A stretch of DNA of 64,000 nucleotides. Source: Chroococcidiopsis thermalis PCC 7203. Its GTDB lineage: Bacteria > Cyanobacteriota > Cyanobacteriia > Cyanobacteriales > Chroococcidiopsidaceae. Position numbers and translations under genes: made by a program. The stretch covers positions 3,956,336 to 4,020,335 of the forward strand of contig NC_019695.1 of assembly GCF_000317125.1 (NCBI RefSeq), given 5' to 3'. The notes under the pieces are model-generated. The model saw only the letters and a list, made by a program, of their open reading frames with translations, ran no database searches and had not been told where the DNA came from. Shown here one piece after another: positions 38,642 through 48,444 of this stretch; the first letter of the stretch is position 1; each line of letters begins with the position of its first letter.

Positions 38642-40642
38642 ATGTCAGTTTTTGTTGAAGTTGACCACGTTGATAGAATATTTTCATTGCCAAATGGTAG
38701 TACCTATACGGCACTGAAAAATATTGAATTAAAAATTAAACAGGGTGAGTTTATTTCCTTAGTCGGTCACTCTGGTTGCGGCAAATCTACGCTACTAAAT
38801 ATTATTGCTGGTCTAGACCGTGCTAGTCGTGGTGGTGTAATTCTAGAAGGACGGCAGGTAAAAGAACCTGGACCCGATCGCATGGTGGTATTTCAAAACT
38901 ACTCTCTACTGCCCTGGATGACAGTGTACGAGAATATCTCGCTGGCGGTTGATGAAGTTTACAAAAATCAAACCAAGGCAGAAAGACGATCGACTGTCGA
39001 ACATCACATCGATTTAGTCGGCTTGCGTCACGCTAGAGATAAGCGTCCGGGCGAACTTTCTGGAGGAATGAAACAACGGGTGGCGATCGCTCGTGCTTTG
39101 GCAATTCGTCCTAAGTTGCTGCTACTCGACGAACCCTTTGGGGCGTTAGATGCTTTAACGCGAGGCGGTTTGCAAGAACAGTTGATGAAAATCTGCGAAG
39201 AAAGTCACGTTACCTGCGTGATGGTGACACACGACGTAGACGAAGCCTTGCTGCTGAGCGATCGCATTGTCATGCTCACCAACGGTCCCGAAGCGCAAAT
39301 CGGACAAATTCTGGATGTCAACATTCCCCGTCCCCGTCAGCGGATGGAAGTTGTCAATCATCCCAGCTACTACGCTATGCGTAACGAGCTGATTTACTTC
39401 CTCAACCAACAAAAACGCATCAAGCAGCGCAAAGCAAAACAACACGTCGTCGTTGCTGGCAATGGCTTAGAAAAAGTCAATTTAGAAATCGGCTTTATCC
39501 CCCTGACCGACTGCGCCCCATTGGTAGTCGCCAAAGAAAAAGGCTTCTTTGCTAAATACGGCTTAACCGATGTCACCCTCAGCCGCGAACCGAGTTGGAA
39601 GGAAATCTCTAAGGGGGTAGGTACGGGACGCTTAGACGCTGCCCAAATGGTTGCAGGAATGCCCTTAGCCATGACTTTAGGGGCGGGTGGTAAAACTCCT
39701 ATCCCCATCGTCAGCGCCCTCACCCTCTCCCGTAACGGTAACGCCATTACGCTGAGCAAAAAGTTTTTCGAGCAAGGAGTTAGAACCCTAGCCGACTTAA
39801 AAGCCGCGATCGCTTCTGACTCCGATACCATCCACACCTTCGGGATGGTACACCCAGCCTCAATGCATAACCTAATGTTGCGTTACTGGCTGGCGAGTGG
39901 TGGCATTCATCCCGATGAAGATGTCAGCTTAACCGTGATTCCGCCACCGCAAATGGTAGCTAATCTCAGAGCTGGAAACATCGACGGTTATTGTGTCGGC
40001 GAACCTTGGAATTCCCGCGCCGTCTACGAAGACTTGGGATTTGTCGTTGCCACCGATTTAGACTTGTGGGCGGGACATCCAGAAAAAGTTTTAGGCGTGC
40101 GGGAAGAATGGGCAAACCAATATCCACAGACCCACGTTGCCCTAGTTAAAGCCTTATTAGAAGCTTGCGACTACTGCGACGATCGCCGCCATCGGGAAGA
40201 AATTCTCGAATTACTCTGCCGACCAGAATACGTCGGTTCCGATCCCGCTTACACCCGTCCTGGTTTCCTCGACCCCTACAATCGCGGTGACGGTTCCGCA
40301 CCCCAACAACTATTACATTTCAACCAATTCCACGTAGACAAAGCCAACTATCGCGATCGCACCGATCTGCTGTGGATCTTGACTCAGTTGGCACGTTGGG
40401 GATTAATTCCATTTCCGAAAAACTGGGTGGAAGTCCTCGATCGCGTCAGCCGTAACGATGTATTTGGCATCGCCGCCCGCGAACTTGGATTTATGGACAT
40501 TGGACACGATCCTCAACCCATCAAACTATTTGACGGCAAAATTCTCTATCCCGATCGCCCAATTGACTACCTCAACAGTTTAGAAATCAAACACCAAATC
40601 CGCGTCGAAGAAATTGCGATCGATCCTATAGTCACTGTTTGA
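38642..40642 (+). CDS. nrtC: Nitrate ABC transporter ATPase fused to a NrtA-like domain
   Basis: NrtC has an N-terminal ATPase (Walker [10 protein letters not shown] at 42-50, signature [15 protein letters not shown] near 141, Walker [13 protein letters not shown] near 160). A linker follows, then a C-terminal domain (about 275-655) homologous to NrtA ([52 protein letters not shown]). In known cyanobacterial systems this domain mediates ammonium-promoted inhibition of uptake. The 666-residue length is normal. A 115-bp repeat-containing spacer separates it from nrtB. Confidence 0.95.
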   Translation: MSVFVEVDHVDRIFSLPNGSTYTALKNIELKIKQGEFISLVGHSGCGKSTLLNIIAGLDRASRGGVILEGRQVKEPGPDRMVVFQNYSLLPWMTVYENISLAVDEVYKNQTKAERRSTVEHHIDLVGLRHARDKRPGELSGGMKQRVAIARALAIRPKLLLLDEPFGALDALTRGGLQEQLMKICEESHVTCVMVTHDVDEALLLSDRIVMLTNGPEAQIGQILDVNIPRPRQRMEVVNHPSYYAMRNELIYFLNQQKRIKQRKAKQHVVVAGNGLEKVNLEIGFIPLTDCAPLVVAKEKGFFAKYGLTDVTLSREPSWKEISKGVGTGRLDAAQMVAGMPLAMTLGAGGKTPIPIVSALTLSRNGNAITLSKKFFEQGVRTLADLKAAIASDSDTIHTFGMVHPASMHNLMLRYWLASGGIHPDEDVSLTVIPPPQMVANLRAGNIDGYCVGEPWNSRAVYEDLGFVVATDLDLWAGHPEKVLGVREEWANQYPQTHVALVKALLEACDYCDDRRHREEILELLCRPEYVGSDPAYTRPGFLDPYNRGDGSAPQQLLHFNQFHVDKANYRDRTDLLWILTQLARWGLIPFPKNWVEVLDRVSRNDVFGIAARELGFMDIGHDPQPIKLFDGKILYPDRPIDYLNSLEIKHQIRVEEIAIDPIVTV

Positions 40643-40728
40643 AAGAAGGGTAATTGGTAATGGGTAATTGGTAATTGGTCGCTCTTACCCCTACTTCCGA
40701 CTCCCGACTCCCTATTCCCTAGAGAAAC

Positions 40729-41565
40729 ATGCAAATTAGAGAAACTCAGCTTACACCCCAGATCGTAGAACCCAGAACCCAGAACCCTTTTTTAGTCATA
40801 GAGGATGTTTCCAAGGTCTATCCTACGAAAAATGGTCCTTACACAGTTTTAAAAGATGTCAATTTCACTGCTCGCGAAGGTGAGTTTATCTGTCTGATCG
40901 GTCACTCTGGCTGTGGCAAGACTACCCTGCTAAATATGGTGGCAGGATTTAACAAACCCACTACAGGGGAAGTCAGGCTGCAAAGCGATCTCGTCACCGA
41001 ACCAGGACCGGAACGGATGATGGTGTTTCAAAATTACTCCCTGCTGCCTTGGATGACGGCGTTTGATAACGTTTATCTATCCATTGATGCCGTCCATCCC
41101 AATATGCCTGCGGCGCAGAAAAAAGCGATCGCTAAAGAGCATTTAGCAATGGTAGGACTGACGGAAGCTGCCGATAAAAAGCCGCGTCAGCTATCTGGAG
41201 GAATGAAACAACGAGTGGCGATCGCCCGTGCTTTAGCTATTCGTCCCCAAATCCTGATCCTCGACGAACCTTTCGGGGCGCTGGATGCCATTACCAAAGA
41301 GGAACTCCAAGAAGAACTGCTAACAATTTGGCGAGAACACCGCGTCACCGTGCTAATGATCACGCACGACATTGACGAAGCCCTATTTTTATCCGATCGA
41401 ACGATCATGATGACCAACGGTCCTTCGGCAACGATTGGTGAAGTTGTGGAGATTCCCTTCCCTCGTCCGCGCCAACGCGCCCGTATCATCGAAGATCCCC
41501 GTTACTACGAACTGCGCAACCACATCCTCGACTTTTTATATCATCGTCATGCCCATGTGGAGTAG
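40729..41565 (+). CDS. nrtD: Nitrate ABC transporter ATPase
   Basis: NrtD is the second ATPase of the NrtABCD pump, 278 residues. It shows Walker A GHSGCGKTT (about 60-68), [16 protein letters not shown], signature [15 protein letters not shown] and Walker [14 protein letters not shown], closely matching the ATPase half of NrtC but without the binding domain. The first 20 residues are a variable leader, and GGTAATTGGTAATTGG-type tandem repeats fill the gap to nrtC. It ends the ABC part of the cluster. Confidence 0.94.
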   Translation: MQIRETQLTPQIVEPRTQNPFLVIEDVSKVYPTKNGPYTVLKDVNFTAREGEFICLIGHSGCGKTTLLNMVAGFNKPTTGEVRLQSDLVTEPGPERMMVFQNYSLLPWMTAFDNVYLSIDAVHPNMPAAQKKAIAKEHLAMVGLTEAADKKPRQLSGGMKQRVAIARALAIRPQILILDEPFGALDAITKEELQEELLTIWREHRVTVLMITHDIDEALFLSDRTIMMTNGPSATIGEVVEIPFPRPRQRARIIEDPRYYELRNHILDFLYHRHAHVE

Positions 41566-42091
41566 AGAGTGGCTGGTGGCTAGTGGCTAGTGGCTGGACT
41601 CTTTTCTAGTCACTAGCTACTAGTCACTCATCACTGATAACTGAAAACAGCGATCGCTCCGACATTTAGGCGATCGCTATTTTTTTGCAATCTGTCTTTG
41701 GGTGGTAAATATGCATGAAAATGCATGAAAACTATGCGTTTATTTCATAATTAATGTAATTTCGTTACAAAATATACGAAACTTCTGGCTTTAGTAATCC
41801 AATCTAGAGTAGTAACCAGTATTGAAAGTGCCATTAAAAATTCAGACGCGATCGCTTTTCTATCAGTGTTATGGATGTAATTTGTGCAAATAAAAAGTCA
41901 AGCCAGCAAATGTTTACGGTATGGTTCGCCAATATTTTCGACACTGATAGAACTTTTTCAAACTGGTAAAAGATAGCCTAATTCAGACTTATAGAACCCA
42001 ACAGCTCTTACAACACTCTTGAGGCAATTCACAGAATTGCTAACAGCACAACTTTTGCAATTCCTCTTCTTTTGACTTAGGAAGTCATCTC
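41566..42091. other. Intergenic region upstream of the MFS nitrate transporter
   Basis: The stretch has short CTAGTGGCTAGTGG tandem repeats (about 41568-41640), then AT-rich DNA with a TGCATGAAAATGCATG direct repeat (about 41711-41726). A weak NtcA-like box GTT-N8-TAC lies at 41764-41777. No TAN3T sits at the canonical 22-bp spacing (TAGAGT at 41805 is 27 bp away), so NtcA control from here is only possible. A leader of about 270 nt would follow. Confidence 0.4.
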
Positions 42092-43612
42092 ATGCTCAAA
42101 GGCTTAATTTCATTCCAGGGTCGCTATCGCATCTTACATCAAACGTGGTTTGCTTTCTTTTTAACTTTCGTTTGTTGGTTTAACTTTGCACCCTTTGCCG
42201 GATTAATTCAGAAAGAACTTCATTTAAGCGATCCGCAAAAAACAACTCTCCTCATCTGCAACGTAGCACTGACAATTCCAGCCCGTATTATTATCGGTAT
42301 GCTGCTGGATCGGTTTGGACCGAGAATTACCTACTCTTTTCTGTTGATGTTTGCTGTAGTTCCTTGTATGGCAACAGCGATATCTCACGATTTCAACCAA
42401 TTGGTATGGAGTCGTTTGTTGATGGGGATTGTCGGTTCTGGATTTGTCATCGGCATTCGCATGGTGTCTGAGTGGTTCCCGCCCAAAGATATTGGTATTG
42501 CTCAAGGTGTGTATGGCGGCTGGGGTAACTTTGGGGCTTTTGGGGCTGAATTTGCTCTCCCAATTCTTGCAGTAGCTACTGGCTTTGTTGCAGGTGGTGC
42601 ATCTAACTGGCGTTTGGCAGTTGCCTTTACAGGTATTGTTGCTGCAATTTACGGTGTTATCTACTTCAATACTGTCCAAGATACTCCTAGCGGTAAAGTT
42701 TACAAGCGTCCTAAGAAAAATGGTGCGATGGAAGTCACCAGCAAAGGCAGTTTTTATGCCATGCTGCTGTCAAATTTCGGTCTAATTTTCGCTCTTGGTT
42801 TGTTAGCTTGGCGTTTGGCTCAACCTAAAATTCACTTCCTCAGCCTAAGCCAAATGTATATTGTTTGGATTGGACTATTAGGATTGTATGCTTACCAAAC
42901 TTATCAAGCTTGGCGCGTCAATAAAGAGTTATTAACCGGACAAAAAATCTACTCTCCATCCGAACGCTATCAATTTCGTCAAGTTGCTCTACTCGAATTT
43001 ACTTACGTCACAAATTTTGGTTCGGAATTGGCAGCAGTTTCTATGCTCCCAATCTTCTTTGAAACAACTTTTAGCTTGGATCATCATATGGCAAGTATTA
43101 TTGCCTCATGCTATCCATTCTTAAACTTAGTTTCTCGTCCTAGTGGTGGTTTAATTTCTGATAAATTAGGTTCGCGCAAATGGACGATGACAGTTATTTC
43201 GGTTGGAATTGGGATTAGCTACTTACTCGCTTATGAAATTAATGGGAGCTGGGCTTTACCACTAGCGATCGCCGTGACAATGCTCTCTGCTTACTTTGCC
43301 CAAGCTGGTTGTGGTGCAACTTACGGGATCGTACCTCTGATTAAAAAAGAAATTACCGGACAAATTTCTGGTAACGTCGGAGCATATGGTAACTTTGGTG
43401 GGGTAATTTATTTAACAATTCTCAGCCTGACCAATGCCCGTACTTTGTTTGCCACAATGGGAATTGCTGCTCTAGTTTGTGCTAGTTTGTGTGCTTTCTT
43501 TTTGAAGGAACCAAAAGGCTCTTTTGCTGAAGATTATGAGGCTACTGCTGCAACAGATACACCAGAACACGCGCTACCAAGTAGTTCTATATTGGCAGAG
43601 GAATTAGAATAA
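42092..43612 (+). CDS. narK: MFS nitrate/nitrite transporter (NarK/NrtP type)
   Basis: This 506-residue, 12-helix major facilitator imports nitrate and/or nitrite. The nitrate-porter look is seen in WFNFAPFAGLIQKEL near the start, the ARIIIGMLLDRFGPR loop, the glycine-rich GGWGNFGAFGAEFALP helix (nitrate signature), and the second signature GNVGAYGNFGGVIYLTI near residue 427. Freshwater cyanobacteria usually have either this permease or NrtABCD; here both are present. It has a separate upstream region, so it may be transcribed independently of nrtD. Confidence 0.92.
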   Translation: MLKGLISFQGRYRILHQTWFAFFLTFVCWFNFAPFAGLIQKELHLSDPQKTTLLICNVALTIPARIIIGMLLDRFGPRITYSFLLMFAVVPCMATAISHDFNQLVWSRLLMGIVGSGFVIGIRMVSEWFPPKDIGIAQGVYGGWGNFGAFGAEFALPILAVATGFVAGGASNWRLAVAFTGIVAAIYGVIYFNTVQDTPSGKVYKRPKKNGAMEVTSKGSFYAMLLSNFGLIFALGLLAWRLAQPKIHFLSLSQMYIVWIGLLGLYAYQTYQAWRVNKELLTGQKIYSPSERYQFRQVALLEFTYVTNFGSELAAVSMLPIFFETTFSLDHHMASIIASCYPFLNLVSRPSGGLISDKLGSRKWTMTVISVGIGISYLLAYEINGSWALPLAIAVTMLSAYFAQAGCGATYGIVPLIKKEITGQISGNVGAYGNFGGVIYLTILSLTNARTLFATMGIAALVCASLCAFFLKEPKGSFAEDYEATAATDTPEHALPSSSILAEELE

Positions 43613-44136
43613 AATCTCTTGCTGCATTCCACCTACCTAATCCTTATACGGGATAACGCAGGTAAATTTTAAACTGCGTTATCCTAGTTTTCTATTATTA
43701 GCACTCAACGACGCTTATAAAAGAAAGTTATCAGTTGCCAACTACCAATTACCAATTACCAATTATCAATCACAGCGATCGCCAAAAGTTCTTTAAAATA
43801 CTATATTTGTTTGCTTCTATCTGCGGTTATAATTTTTACTAGGGCTGATTGAGGTAAATAGTATATCTGGATATCAAAATTAAATAGGATCTGTTCGAGC
43901 TATTTCGATTTTGATTATGTCAGAACTTTCAGACAATTTTACTCTTGAAAACGGTATTTGTGTAACATTTTCTACAGACTAAAATTTCAAACGTGGGTAT
44001 GTTGTCTGGTAATGTAGAATCGTGGTTTAAAGTGCTGAAAAACTGTCAAATTTATCAAATTTACTGAAAGAGCTTCTAATAATTCTCCAACTTTAAATCT
44101 GTAGCCCATTAACGAAAAAATTGCGGTAACACTGTC
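43613..44136. other. Intergenic region carrying the narB promoter
   Basis: Short CCAATTACC repeats follow the transporter gene (about 43740-43768). The rest is AT-rich, without ORFs, and holds the NtcA-type promoter described at 43962-44003. Confidence 0.6.
43962..44003 (+). promoter_or_regulatory. Canonical NtcA-activated promoter of narB
   Basis: GTA-N8-TAC (43962-43975, perfect consensus) is followed after exactly 22 bp by TATGTT (43998-44003), which fits TAN3T. This is the textbook class II NtcA promoter. Transcription would start near 44010, giving a leader of about 125 nt. It shows that narB has its own nitrogen-controlled promoter. Confidence 0.85.
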
Positions 44137-46353
44137 ATGACTGACTCCACCAAAACCCTATGTCCTTATTGTGGTGTCGGCTGCGGCTTAGAAGTCTCAC
44201 CCCCAGCCGCTGCTGGCAAAGCGACCAATCGAGACAGTCAAGGGAATCCAGTCTGGAAAGTGAGAGGGGATAAAGCCCATCCTTCCAGTCAAGGAATGGT
44301 GTGCGTCAAAGGCGCGACAATAGCAGAAGCGATCGCCAAAAGCCGCTTGCGTTATCCGATGGTGAGAGACTCGCTCAATGAAGAGTTCCGCCAGGTAAGC
44401 TGGGAAGAAGCACTAGAAAAAATCGTCAATCGCATTCAAACAGTCCGCCTGACTCAAGGGGCTGATGCAATTTGCATGTATGGTTCCGGTCAGTTTCAGA
44501 CCGAAGACTATTACATCGCGCAAAAACTCATGAAGGGGTGTTTGGGGACGAATAACTTTGATGCCAATTCTCGCCTGTGCATGTCGTCCGCGGTATCTGG
44601 TTACATACAGAGTTTTGGTGCTGACGGTCCTCCCTGTTGCTACGAAGATTTAGAACAAACCGATTGCGCTTTTTTAATCGGTACGAACACTGCTGAGTGT
44701 CATCCAATTGTTTTCAACCGCCTCAACAAATACTGCAAGCAGAACCGCAACGTCAAAATGGTCGTTGTCGATCCCCGCTACACAACTACGGCGGAAGCTG
44801 CTGACTTGCATCTGGCGATTCATCCTGGTACAGATATCGACTTACTTAACGGGATCGCCCATTTGTTAATGCGTTGGGGCTGTATCGACTTAGATTTTAT
44901 TGAAGATTGTACGAGTAATTTTCCTGCTTATGCAGAGGTAATTCAAGATTACACCCCAGAGATGGTGGCGCAAAAATGCGGAATCTCTGCTGCCGATTTA
45001 GAGACGGCGGCGCGATACTGGAAAGAATCGAAGCGCGTCCTATCTATGTGGTCGATGGGCGTAAACCAGTCTTCAGAAGGTACGGCAAAGGTCAGAACCA
45101 TTATCAACTTGCACCTCATGACAGGGCAAATTGGCAAGCCTGGTGCGGGTCCATTTTCCCTCACGGGACAGCCGAATGCAATGGGCGGACGGGAAGCAGG
45201 GGGATTGGCACATCTGCTTCCAGGTTACCGCAGCGTGAAAAATCCACAACACCGCGCCGAGTTAGAGCAACTTTGGGGTCTGCCAACTGGTAGTATCTCG
45301 TCTGAGACTGGTAGAAATACTTGGGAAATTATCACGGGCTTGGAGTCTGGGGAAGTCGGCGTATTGTGGATTGCAGCAACTAACCCAGCTGTAAGTATGC
45401 CAGATTTGGAAAGGACGAAAGCAGCACTATTGCGATCGCCTTTTACCATTTACCAAGATGCCTACTATCCTACCGAAACTGCTGCCTACGCCCACGTCTT
45501 GCTTCCCGCCGCACAGTGGAGTGAAAAGACGGGCGTAATGACAAATTCCGAACGGCGCGTAACTCTGTGTAGTGCCTTTCGTCAGCCACCAGGAGAAGCT
45601 AAAGCAGACTGGGAAATCTTTGCTGAAGTTGGGAGAAGGTTGGGCTTTACCGAACAGTTTGCTTTTTCTGCTGCCACCCAAGTTTACGCTGAATTTACCA
45701 AAGTTACGCGCGATCGCCCTTGCGACATGTCAGGATTGAGTCACGAACGCCTCCGCGCCGAAGGACCGCAGCAATGGCCCTGTCCCGAATCTGAATTAGG
45801 TAAATCGGATCGTCACGAAAAAGCCAAACGATTGTATACAGACTTTAAATTCCATACCCCTGATGGTAGGGCGAAGTTCGCCGCCTATCACTCGCGGGGA
45901 CTGGCAGAACCACCCGATCCGCAATATCCTTATGTCCTGACAAACGGACGATTATACGGGCATTGGCACACCCTAACTCGCACGGGCAGAATTGATAAAA
46001 TTCAACAGATGCATCCCAACCCATTTATCGAAATTCATCCCCGCGATGCTGCGAGTTTGAAAATTAACAATGACGATTGGGTAGAAGTGCGATCGCGACG
46101 TGGTAAAGCCAAATTTCCTGCTAAAGTAACAAAAGCGATCGCTCCTGGTACTGTGTTTGTGCCGATGCACTGGGGCGCGTTGTGGGCAGAACAAGCTGAA
46201 GCCAATGCCCTCACCCATCCCGAATCTTGTCCTGATTCCAAACAGCCAGAATTAAAAGCTTGTGCGGTGCAACTGATTCCTCTGAGCAACAACTTTTTCT
46301 CATATCAAGAAGCGGAGCAATACGATCCTGCGCCCTCGCCTATTTCTGTGTGA
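44137..46353 (+). CDS. narB: Ferredoxin-nitrate reductase (molybdopterin)
   Basis: NarB reduces nitrate to nitrite in the cytoplasm with electrons from ferredoxin, using Mo-bis-MGD and one 4Fe-4S cluster. The cluster ligands are C9, C12, C16 (CPYCGVGC) and C56 (GMVCVKG). Molybdopterin-binding blocks follow: [24 protein letters not shown] with the likely Mo-ligand Cys, [32 protein letters not shown], and the C-terminal [17 protein letters not shown]. The 738-residue length is normal. The gene is preceded by an NtcA promoter and followed by a MITE-like element. Confidence 0.95.
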   Translation: MTDSTKTLCPYCGVGCGLEVSPPAAAGKATNRDSQGNPVWKVRGDKAHPSSQGMVCVKGATIAEAIAKSRLRYPMVRDSLNEEFRQVSWEEALEKIVNRIQTVRLTQGADAICMYGSGQFQTEDYYIAQKLMKGCLGTNNFDANSRLCMSSAVSGYIQSFGADGPPCCYEDLEQTDCAFLIGTNTAECHPIVFNRLNKYCKQNRNVKMVVVDPRYTTTAEAADLHLAIHPGTDIDLLNGIAHLLMRWGCIDLDFIEDCTSNFPAYAEVIQDYTPEMVAQKCGISAADLETAARYWKESKRVLSMWSMGVNQSSEGTAKVRTIINLHLMTGQIGKPGAGPFSLTGQPNAMGGREAGGLAHLLPGYRSVKNPQHRAELEQLWGLPTGSISSETGRNTWEIITGLESGEVGVLWIAATNPAVSMPDLERTKAALLRSPFTIYQDAYYPTETAAYAHVLLPAAQWSEKTGVMTNSERRVTLCSAFRQPPGEAKADWEIFAEVGRRLGFTEQFAFSAATQVYAEFTKVTRDRPCDMSGLSHERLRAEGPQQWPCPESELGKSDRHEKAKRLYTDFKFHTPDGRAKFAAYHSRGLAEPPDPQYPYVLTNGRLYGHWHTLTRTGRIDKIQQMHPNPFIEIHPRDAASLKINNDDWVEVRSRRGKAKFPAKVTKAIAPGTVFVPMHWGALWAEQAEANALTHPESCPDSKQPELKACAVQLIPLSNNFFSYQEAEQYDPAPSPISV

Positions 46354-46404
46354 GCAAAACAATTCAAAATTCAAATTCAAAATTCAAAATTTCAGAGAGT
46401 ACAA

Positions 46405-46579
46405 CCCAATACTTTTCGGTTAAGACAAGATCCCCCCTAACCCACGGACACTTTACTCAAATCGGGAAACCTGCCCACGTAAGTGTCCTCCCCTTAAAAA
46501 GGGGGGAACTTAAGCCCCCTTTTTAAGGGGGTTGGGGGATCTTCCAAGATCTTTGCATCACTAATCGAGATGTATTGGG
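46405..46579. mobile_element. MITE-like element, about 175 bp, with a nested 43-bp insertion
   Basis: The left end CCCAATACTTTTCGGTTA is an imperfect 18-bp inverted repeat of the right end TAATCGAGATGTATTGGG. Both sides are flanked by the direct repeat GTACAA (46399-46404 and 46580-46585), a likely 6-bp target duplication. The interior has CCCCCT/AAGGGGG palindromes, and the 43-bp GGACACTT element (46446-46488) sits inside. There is no coding capacity. Confidence 0.7.
46446..46488. repeat. 43-bp interspersed palindromic element (copy 2)
   Basis: GGACACTT...AAGTGTCC with the inner CTCAAATCGGG...CCCACGT. It has the same length and design as 3850-3892 and is nested inside the MITE-like element 46405-46579. 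Confidence 0.75.
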
Positions 46580-46719
46580 GTACAACCCTCTAACAAATGT
46601 CTGTGCCTCTCTCTGGCTCAAGCAACGTCAAGAGTGCAAATTCTAGTAGCTACGGATGCAAGTAAAGAGTTAAAGTAAATACTTAAGATTATAAAGATTT
46701 ATTAAAGGCGATCGCCTCT

Positions 46720-47466
46720 ATGACGGTTCTCCTGTTGGCAGTGTCGAGCTTTATTGCTTGGGTTATTAGTAGCTTAGCTGGTGGGGGAAGTCCGTTTATT
46801 ATTATTCCGATGGTAAACTTCCTGCTGGAAACGCCAGCTATTCCGCCAGTCGTGACCACAGGCATGTTATTGGGGAACTTGCAACGAGTTTTTGTTTTTT
46901 GGCAAGATATAGACTGGCGGCTCACTTGGTGGTATTTGCCTGGTGCAGTGTCGGGGGCGATTTTGGGTGCGATCGCGTTTACTCAAACTCATCTAGAGTG
47001 GATACAAACTCTACTAGGGCTATTTTTAGTCAGTTCTGCTTTCAGTATGTTTGTAGGCGAGAGCAAACCAACTTTTCAAGTACCAGGTTGGGTTTTCTTA
47101 CCTGCTGGTTTCATTCATGCTTTTCTCTCAGGCTTACTCGGTAGTATTGGTCCAATCTTAAATCCACTGTATTTAAATTACGGCTTATTCAAAGAAAAAA
47201 TGATCGGCACGAAATCCGCCCATGTTCTAGTAGTACATATAGCCAAAATGTGTACTTACGCTAGCTTGGGAGCATTTACCAAATCGTATCTCTGGTATGG
47301 ATTAGTCATTGGGATGGCAGCAATTCCGGCAAACTGGGTAGGACAGCAAATGTTACAGAAAATGAGTAACGAGCAGTTTCACAAGTTTGTGACTGTGCTG
47401 ATAACTATTAGCGGTTTATCAATATTGTGGAATCAAAGAAAATTTTTTGCTATTTTGTTGCAATGA
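46720..47466 (+). CDS. TauE/SafE family (sulfite exporter-like) membrane protein
   Basis: This 248-residue membrane protein has about seven to eight helices. The TauE/SafE signs are the internal duplication with Gly-rich SSLAGGGSPFIIIPM at the start and GLLGSIGPILNPLYLNYGL (about 139-158) in the second half. The family exports small anions such as sulfite or sulfoacetate, but substrates vary. It lies downstream of the nitrate cluster but is separated by 366 bp including a mobile element, so a link to nitrogen use is not supported. Confidence 0.82.
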   Translation: MTVLLLAVSSFIAWVISSLAGGGSPFIIIPMVNFLLETPAIPPVVTTGMLLGNLQRVFVFWQDIDWRLTWWYLPGAVSGAILGAIAFTQTHLEWIQTLLGLFLVSSAFSMFVGESKPTFQVPGWVFLPAGFIHAFLSGLLGSIGPILNPLYLNYGLFKEKMIGTKSAHVLVVHIAKMCTYASLGAFTKSYLWYGLVIGMAAIPANWVGQQMLQKMSNEQFHKFVTVLITISGLSILWNQRKFFAILLQ

Positions 47467-47537
47467 GATTAAGACTGCCGCACTCACGTTAAGATAGATC
47501 GCAAAAGCGATACACCAAACGGTAGCTCGGACTCGAT

Positions 47538-48059
47538 ATGCCAAGAAGCCAGCGTAATGACAACTTTGTAGATAAAACATTTACCGTCATGGCAGATATC
47601 ATTCTGAAGATTCTGCCTACCAATAAAAAAGCTAAAGAAGCTTTTGTCTATTACCGCGATGGTATGTCTGCTCAGGGTGCTGGAGAGTATGCCGAAGCTT
47701 TAGACAACTACAGACAGGCTTTGGAACTAGAAGAAGATCCATACGATCGCAGCTACGTTCTCTACAATATGGGGTTAATTTATACAAATAATGGCGAACA
47801 CGAGATAGCTTTGGAGTACTACGAAAAAGCACTCGAATGTTACCCCAACATGACGCAAGCCTTGAATAACATGGCTGTCATCTATCACTTCCAAGGGGAA
47901 AAAGCCAAAGAAGAAGGAGATAGCGATCGCGCCGATAGTTTATTCGATCTCGCTGCTGACTACTGGAAACGTGCTATCCAAATAGATCCCAACAACTATC
48001 TCGAAGCACAAAACTGGCTCAAAACCACCGGACGTTTATCAAAAGATATTTACTTTTAA
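47538..48059 (+). CDS. ycf3: Photosystem I assembly protein Ycf3
   Basis: Ycf3 is a TPR protein at the thylakoid surface needed to assemble the PSI core. The 173-residue product starts with [27 protein letters not shown], the conserved family opening. It carries three TPR units ([52 protein letters not shown] and a third with [12 protein letters not shown]). The length is normal. It is followed by gatC after a repeat-containing gap. Confidence 0.96.
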   Translation: MPRSQRNDNFVDKTFTVMADIILKILPTNKKAKEAFVYYRDGMSAQGAGEYAEALDNYRQALELEEDPYDRSYVLYNMGLIYTNNGEHEIALEYYEKALECYPNMTQALNNMAVIYHFQGEKAKEEGDSDRADSLFDLAADYWKRAIQIDPNNYLEAQNWLKTTGRLSKDIYF

Positions 48060-48145
48060 TGGTAATGGGAAAGTCAAAAGTGAAAAGTTAAAAGTCAAAA
48101 ACTATAGATGACAAACTACTAACTACCAATTACCAATTACCATCC

Positions 48146-48436
48146 ATGCTCGACAAAGAACAAGTTCGTAAAGTTGCCCATCTCGCACGCTTAGCACTCA
48201 CTCCCGAAGAGGAGGAACAATTTACCACTCAATTGAGTAGCATTCTAGATTATTTCGAGCAGTTGAGCGAACTTGACGTAACTGACGTACCTCCAACCAT
48301 GCGGGCAATTGATGCTAGTAACATCACCCGTGCGGATAAACTAGAACCATATGGCGATCGCGATGCTATACTCGAAAGCGCTCCAGAACAGGATGGGGAA
48401 TTTTTCAAAGTCCCCAAGATCCTCAACGAAGCCTAA
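48146..48436 (+). CDS. gatC: Glutamyl/aspartyl-tRNA amidotransferase subunit C
   Basis: GatC is the small subunit of the GatCAB complex that converts Glu-tRNA(Gln) to Gln-tRNA(Gln). The 96-residue protein begins [24 protein letters not shown] and continues with [23 protein letters not shown], both standard for GatC, and ends in FFKVPKIL. gatA and gatB are not in the window. It is convergent with the symporter gene, with 8 bp between stops. Confidence 0.95.
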   Translation: MLDKEQVRKVAHLARLALTPEEEEQFTTQLSSILDYFEQLSELDVTDVPPTMRAIDASNITRADKLEPYGDRDAILESAPEQDGEFFKVPKILNEA

Positions 48437-48444
48437 TTCTCTCG

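Noticed and set aside
36255-40642. Cyanate or bicarbonate transporter (cyn/cmp) instead of nitrate transporter
   Set aside because: The families are homologous, but the gene order with nirA and narB, and the NrtC fusion followed by a separate NrtD, fit the nitrate system; no cyanase or carbon-uptake genes adjoin.
41764-41777. Second NtcA promoter for the MFS transporter
   Set aside because: GTT-N8-TAC is present but no TAN3T box lies at 22 bp; I kept it only as a weak remark in the intergenic entry.
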